Shown here: piece after piece, positions 61,551 to 64,000 of the stretch
Numbering within the stretch: position 1 is the stretch's first letter
Layout of the letters: the number at the start of each line of letters is the position of its first letter
NCBI GenBank assembly: GCA_934167305.1
Contig: CAKPKQ010000003.1
Location: 1-64,000, forward strand
Source of the DNA: an uncultured Clostridia bacterium
Lineage (GTDB): Bacteria; Bacillota; Clostridia; TANB77; CAG-508
Direction of reading: 5' to 3'
DNA: 64,000 bases
The notes under the pieces: generated by a model
Seen by the model: only the letters and a program-made list of their open reading frames with translations
Told to the model about the DNA's origin: nothing
Database searches by the model: none
Made by a program: the position numbers and the translations under genes

Positions 61551-62006
61551 CTAAACTTTTTGCTCAACTTTTGAATTATTGAGATCTGTTGAAACTACGG
61601 CTTTTACACCATCAATACTTAAAATTAAGACTTCAGTTCCTTCACTAATAAATTCTTCATTAGTTGATTTTGCAGTCCACACCTGACCATCTATTTTAAT
61701 TTGACCAACTCCTTGATTAGGATTTATTTCTTTAATTACAATAGCTCTTTTTCCAATAATAGAAAAAGCATTAGTAACTAAAGGGTTATCAGTTTTATCA
61801 AGCTTTTTTGCCAAAGGTCTTGTAAAAAAAATAAAAAGTGCAGAGGTAACTACAAATACAGCAGTTTGAATAATTATATTATCAGTAAAAAAACTGGTTA
61901 TCATAGCACATAAGCTACCTAAACTTAACCAAAAGATTAAAAAGCCTACAGTTGCTATTTCAGCAATAACAAAAATACCTGCTAAAATTAACCAAATATA
62001 CCACAT
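61551..62006 (-). CDS. NfeD-like membrane protein
   Basis: The 151-aa protein has three to four N-terminal membrane helices (about 1-80) and a C-terminal OB-fold NfeD domain (GKRAIVIKEINPNQGVGQI; GQVWTAKS). The short form lacks the ClpP-like protease domain. It is first of a two-gene operon with the band-7 protein, and the pair works in membrane organisation. Confidence 0.92.
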   Translation of the reverse strand: MWYIWLILAGIFVIAEIATVGFLIFWLSLGSLCAMITSFFTDNIIIQTAVFVVTSALFIFFTRPLAKKLDKTDNPLVTNAFSIIGKRAIVIKEINPNQGVGQIKIDGQVWTAKSTNEEFISEGTEVLILSIDGVKAVVSTDLNNSKVEQKV

Positions 62007-62093
62007 AAAATAATCTCCTTTACGCTTGTAACATTTATATTATACTATATTCTGGACAAAAATGGAATATGTTTTTGAAAAAAATGCAATATC

Positions 62094-62122
62094 TTGCCAA
62101 CTTTTGCAATTTGTGATATAAC
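62094..62122 (+). promoter_or_regulatory. Promoter of the UDPGP gene
   Basis: TTGCCA (62094-62099), 17-bp spacer, TATAAC (62117-62122). Confidence 0.5.
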
Positions 62123-62164
62123 AGTAAGCGAATGAATAATATAATCATATAAAGGTGGGATATA

Positions 62165-63391
62165 ATGAAAGAGGAAACTATTTCAATTTTAAAGAAATAT
62201 CATCAAGAACATATATTAGAATATAACTTAACTGAAAAGCAACAACAAGAACTAGAAAAGCAAATATTAAGCATAGATTTTGAACAATTGCAAAAATTAT
62301 ATGAAAGTACAAAACAAGAAAAAAATATAGAAGAAAAAAAGATTGAGCACATTGCATATACAGACAAGGCAAAAATGTCAAAGGAACTAGAGCAAGAACT
62401 TACAAACATTGGAACAGAGGTTATAAAACAAGGGCATTATGCAGTTATAACAATGGCAGGTGGCCAAGGAACTAGATTAGGGCATCAAGGACCAAAAGGA
62501 ACATATGCATTAGATACAATAAAAGGAAAAAAATACATATTTGAAATAATTATTGATAAACTAAAAAAAGCAAAAGAAGAATATGGAGTTGCAATACCTT
62601 GGTATGTAATGACAAGCAAAGACAATCACGAGGAAACGGTATGGTTTTTAGAAAAAAATAAATATTTTGGATATGAAAAAGAAAAGGTTAAATTTTTTAA
62701 ACAAGGGGAATTACCTTTAATAGATACTCAAGGAAGAGTAATATTAGATGAAAATGCTACAATAAAAGAAGCAGCAAATGGAAATGGCGGACTGTTTGAA
62801 GCTATTTATAAAAATCAAATTTTAGAAGATTTAAAAAAGCATCAAATTGAATGGATATTTGTTAGCAACATAGATAATATATTATCAAACTTTGTGGATC
62901 CACTTCTAGTAGGCCTTACAATTAAAGAAAAAAATGTTATTGCTTCAAAGTCAGTGGCAAAAGCAAATCCGCAAGAAAAAATTGGAGTTTTCTGCAAAAT
63001 CAATGGAAAACCAGAGATAATTGAATATATTGATTTACCACAAGAAATGGCAGAAAAAGTTGATGAAAAAGGTGAGTTGCTATATGGAGATGGAAACTTT
63101 GGCACATACTTATTTAATCAAAAAGTATTTGAAAAACTATCAACAGCTAAACTACCATATCATGCAGCATTTAAAAAATCAGGTTATTTAGATATAAATG
63201 GAAAATTTATAGAACCAGATGAACCAAATGTATATAAATTTGAAACATTTATATTTGATGCTTTCTCACAATATAATGATATGACAATAATGAGAGTAAA
63301 AAGAGAAGACGAATTTGCACCTGTAAAAAATCGTACAGGAAATGACAGCCCAGAAACAGCTGTTAAATTATATAATGAAAAAAATAAATAA
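62165..63391 (+). CDS. UDPGP-type nucleotidyltransferase (UDP-sugar pyrophosphorylase)
   Basis: The 408-aa protein matches the eukaryote-like UDPGP family: uridine-binding MAGGQGTRLGHQGPKGTY, YVMTSKDNH, VSNIDNILSNFVDP (metal site) and GTYLFNQKVFE. Most bacterial relatives use N-acetylhexosamine-1-phosphates, others glucose-1-phosphate. An N-terminal helical 90 residues precede the catalytic core, as in UDP-GlcNAc pyrophosphorylases (UAP1/AGX). AAAGGTGGG is upstream. Fourteen bp before a GlmU-like gene, suggesting a joint supply of cell-wall UDP-sugars. Confidence 0.88.
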   Translation: MKEETISILKKYHQEHILEYNLTEKQQQELEKQILSIDFEQLQKLYESTKQEKNIEEKKIEHIAYTDKAKMSKELEQELTNIGTEVIKQGHYAVITMAGGQGTRLGHQGPKGTYALDTIKGKKYIFEIIIDKLKKAKEEYGVAIPWYVMTSKDNHEETVWFLEKNKYFGYEKEKVKFFKQGELPLIDTQGRVILDENATIKEAANGNGGLFEAIYKNQILEDLKKHQIEWIFVSNIDNILSNFVDPLLVGLTIKEKNVIASKSVAKANPQEKIGVFCKINGKPEIIEYIDLPQEMAEKVDEKGELLYGDGNFGTYLFNQKVFEKLSTAKLPYHAAFKKSGYLDINGKFIEPDEPNVYKFETFIFDAFSQYNDMTIMRVKREDEFAPVKNRTGNDSPETAVKLYNEKNK

Positions 63392-63405
63392 AGGAGAATT
63401 TTATC

Positions 63406-64000
63406 ATGGAAAATGTAATAGGTTTAGTAATGGCAGCAGGAACAGATAACAGAATGAAATCTAAGAAATCAAAACTAGCACAAGAATTATATGGAAAGGC
63501 TGTTATAAAAAGAGTTGTTGACAGCATGAAAAAAGCTGGAATAGAAGAAGTTGCAGTTATTGTTGGAGACAACAAAGAAGAGATAGAAGGCATTTTAAAA
63601 GATGAAGTAACATATTTAGAACAAAAAGGTTGCTTAGGAACAGGCCATGCAATAATGCAAGCAACAAGTTACTTAGAAAGTAAAAAAGGAAGAGTAGTAA
63701 TTGCAAATGGAAACATACCATTAATTACACCAGAAACCATTAAAGAATTGGTAGAAAAATCAGAAAAAGAAAATGAGGCAGTTACAATACTTACAGGAAT
63801 TATAAGTGAACCAACAGGTTATGGAAGAGTTATTAGAGAGAATAATAGAATTACAGAAGTCATAGAAGAAAAAGAACTAACAGAAGCAGGAAAGAAAATA
63901 TTAGAAGTAAATGCAGGAGTATACTGTTATGAAATTTCTGAATTAACAAAAATAATTGGAACATTAAGAAAAAACAGCATGGGACTATATTATTTAACAG
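63406..64000 (+). CDS. GlmU-like sugar nucleotidyltransferase (partial, runs off the window)
   Basis: The first 198 residues are visible. They match the N-terminal uridylyltransferase domain of GlmU: VIGLVMAAG..., EEVAVIVGDN, LGTGHAIMQA, PLITPE and VNAGVYCYE. Three consensus sites differ: the G-x-G-T-R loop reads GTDNRM (residues 12-17), and the Mg2+ Asp in NGDxPLI is Asn103 (NGNIPLI). The active-site Lys region is also altered. AAAGGAG lies 8 bp upstream. Whether a left-handed beta-helix acetyltransferase domain follows cannot be seen, so this may be a GlmU paralogue rather than GlmU itself. Confidence 0.75.
   Translation, partial: MENVIGLVMAAGTDNRMKSKKSKLAQELYGKAVIKRVVDSMKKAGIEEVAVIVGDNKEEIEGILKDEVTYLEQKGCLGTGHAIMQATSYLESKKGRVVIANGNIPLITPETIKELVEKSEKENEAVTILTGIISEPTGYGRVIRENNRITEVIEEKELTEAGKKILEVNAGVYCYEISELTKIIGTLRKNSMGLYYLT

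Noticed and set aside
1..64000. tRNA genes, CRISPR arrays, transposase or phage genes
   Set aside because: None found by reading; no conserved T-arm sequences, repeat-spacer pattern, or recombinase motifs were noticed.

Overview
The window is about 64 kb of AT-rich DNA (adenine/thymine-heavy codons, AGA and TTA dominant, TAA/TAG/TGA all used as stops) from a Gram-positive, endospore-forming Firmicute, most likely an uncultivated, gut-type member of the Clostridia. The evidence is Firmicute-style ribosomal operons with an L10 leader, spo0A, a tiny spoVM next to rpmB, a yyaC-type spore protease, a SpoIVFA/SpoIVFB-like pair, a class-D-like sortase with an LPKTG substrate, YitT, YigZ, WG-repeat and DUF2207 proteins. 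The lineage below class level is inference.

Layout. 1-77 is the 3' part of a 5S rRNA. 0.4-1.9 kb: an unknown protein and a flavin reductase. 1.9-5.7 kb: the translation/secretion block rpmG-secE-nusG, rplK-rplA, L10 leader-rplJ-rplL; rpoB/rpoC do not follow. 5.9-7.3 kb: plsX and acpP (lipid synthesis). 7.4-12.9 kb: a 39-codon ORF ending in a terminator, a pseudopilin/FGE-like fusion, an MtaD-type deaminase, and two proteins of unknown function. 13-16.5 kb: smc. 16.5-18.8 kb (minus): a Mur ligase and a small membrane protein. 19-25.4 kb: a CAT-fold acyltransferase-like protein, a Ca2+-type P-type ATPase, a DNPH1-like nucleotide hydrolase, a DUF2207 membrane protein. 25.6-28.1 kb (minus): an M23 peptidase and an HtrA protease. 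28.4-33.3 kb: rnc, an Elp3-like radical SAM protein, YitT, sortase and its thioester-domain substrate. 33.4-39.7 kb: a CNNM/CBS transporter split by a stop, a WG-repeat protein, a YnbB-type PLP enzyme, a frameshifted BaiN-like flavoprotein, YigZ. 39.9-40.9 kb: spo0A and a free-standing small transcript. 41-46.4 kb: a VWA surface protein and an operon of a catalytically altered NrdD homologue with a DUF4116 protein. 46.5-51.8 kb: spore-related and membrane genes (YyaC, SpoIVFA-like, frameshifted SpoIVFB-like, XRE regulator, LemA, DUF3137). 51.9-53 kb: rpsF-ssb-rpsR. 53-64 kb: patatin lipase, bactofilin-like membrane protein, nth, a 49-aa hydrophobic protein with spoVM, rpmB, tcdA, ruvA, rarA, an ArsB/citrate-type permease, a band-7/NfeD pair, and two nucleotidyltransferases (UDPGP type and a partial GlmU-like).

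The most unusual features are: (1) an NrdD homologue that keeps the ATP-cone but lacks the thiyl-radical cysteine and the whole glycyl-radical/zinc C-terminus, translationally linked to a DUF4116 protein; (2) several different families of palindromic, hairpin-forming elements at or overlapping gene ends (after nusG, rnc, ynbB, ruvA and between spoIVFA and spoIVFB), one of which supplies the C-terminus of RNase III; (3) a small stand-alone RNA downstream of spo0A with consensus promoter and terminator; (4) three genes broken by single substitutions or one-base indels, and a surface protein ending exactly at LPKTGF. Promoters are remarkably uniform: TTGAMA-type -35, 17-bp spacer, TATAAT-type -10.
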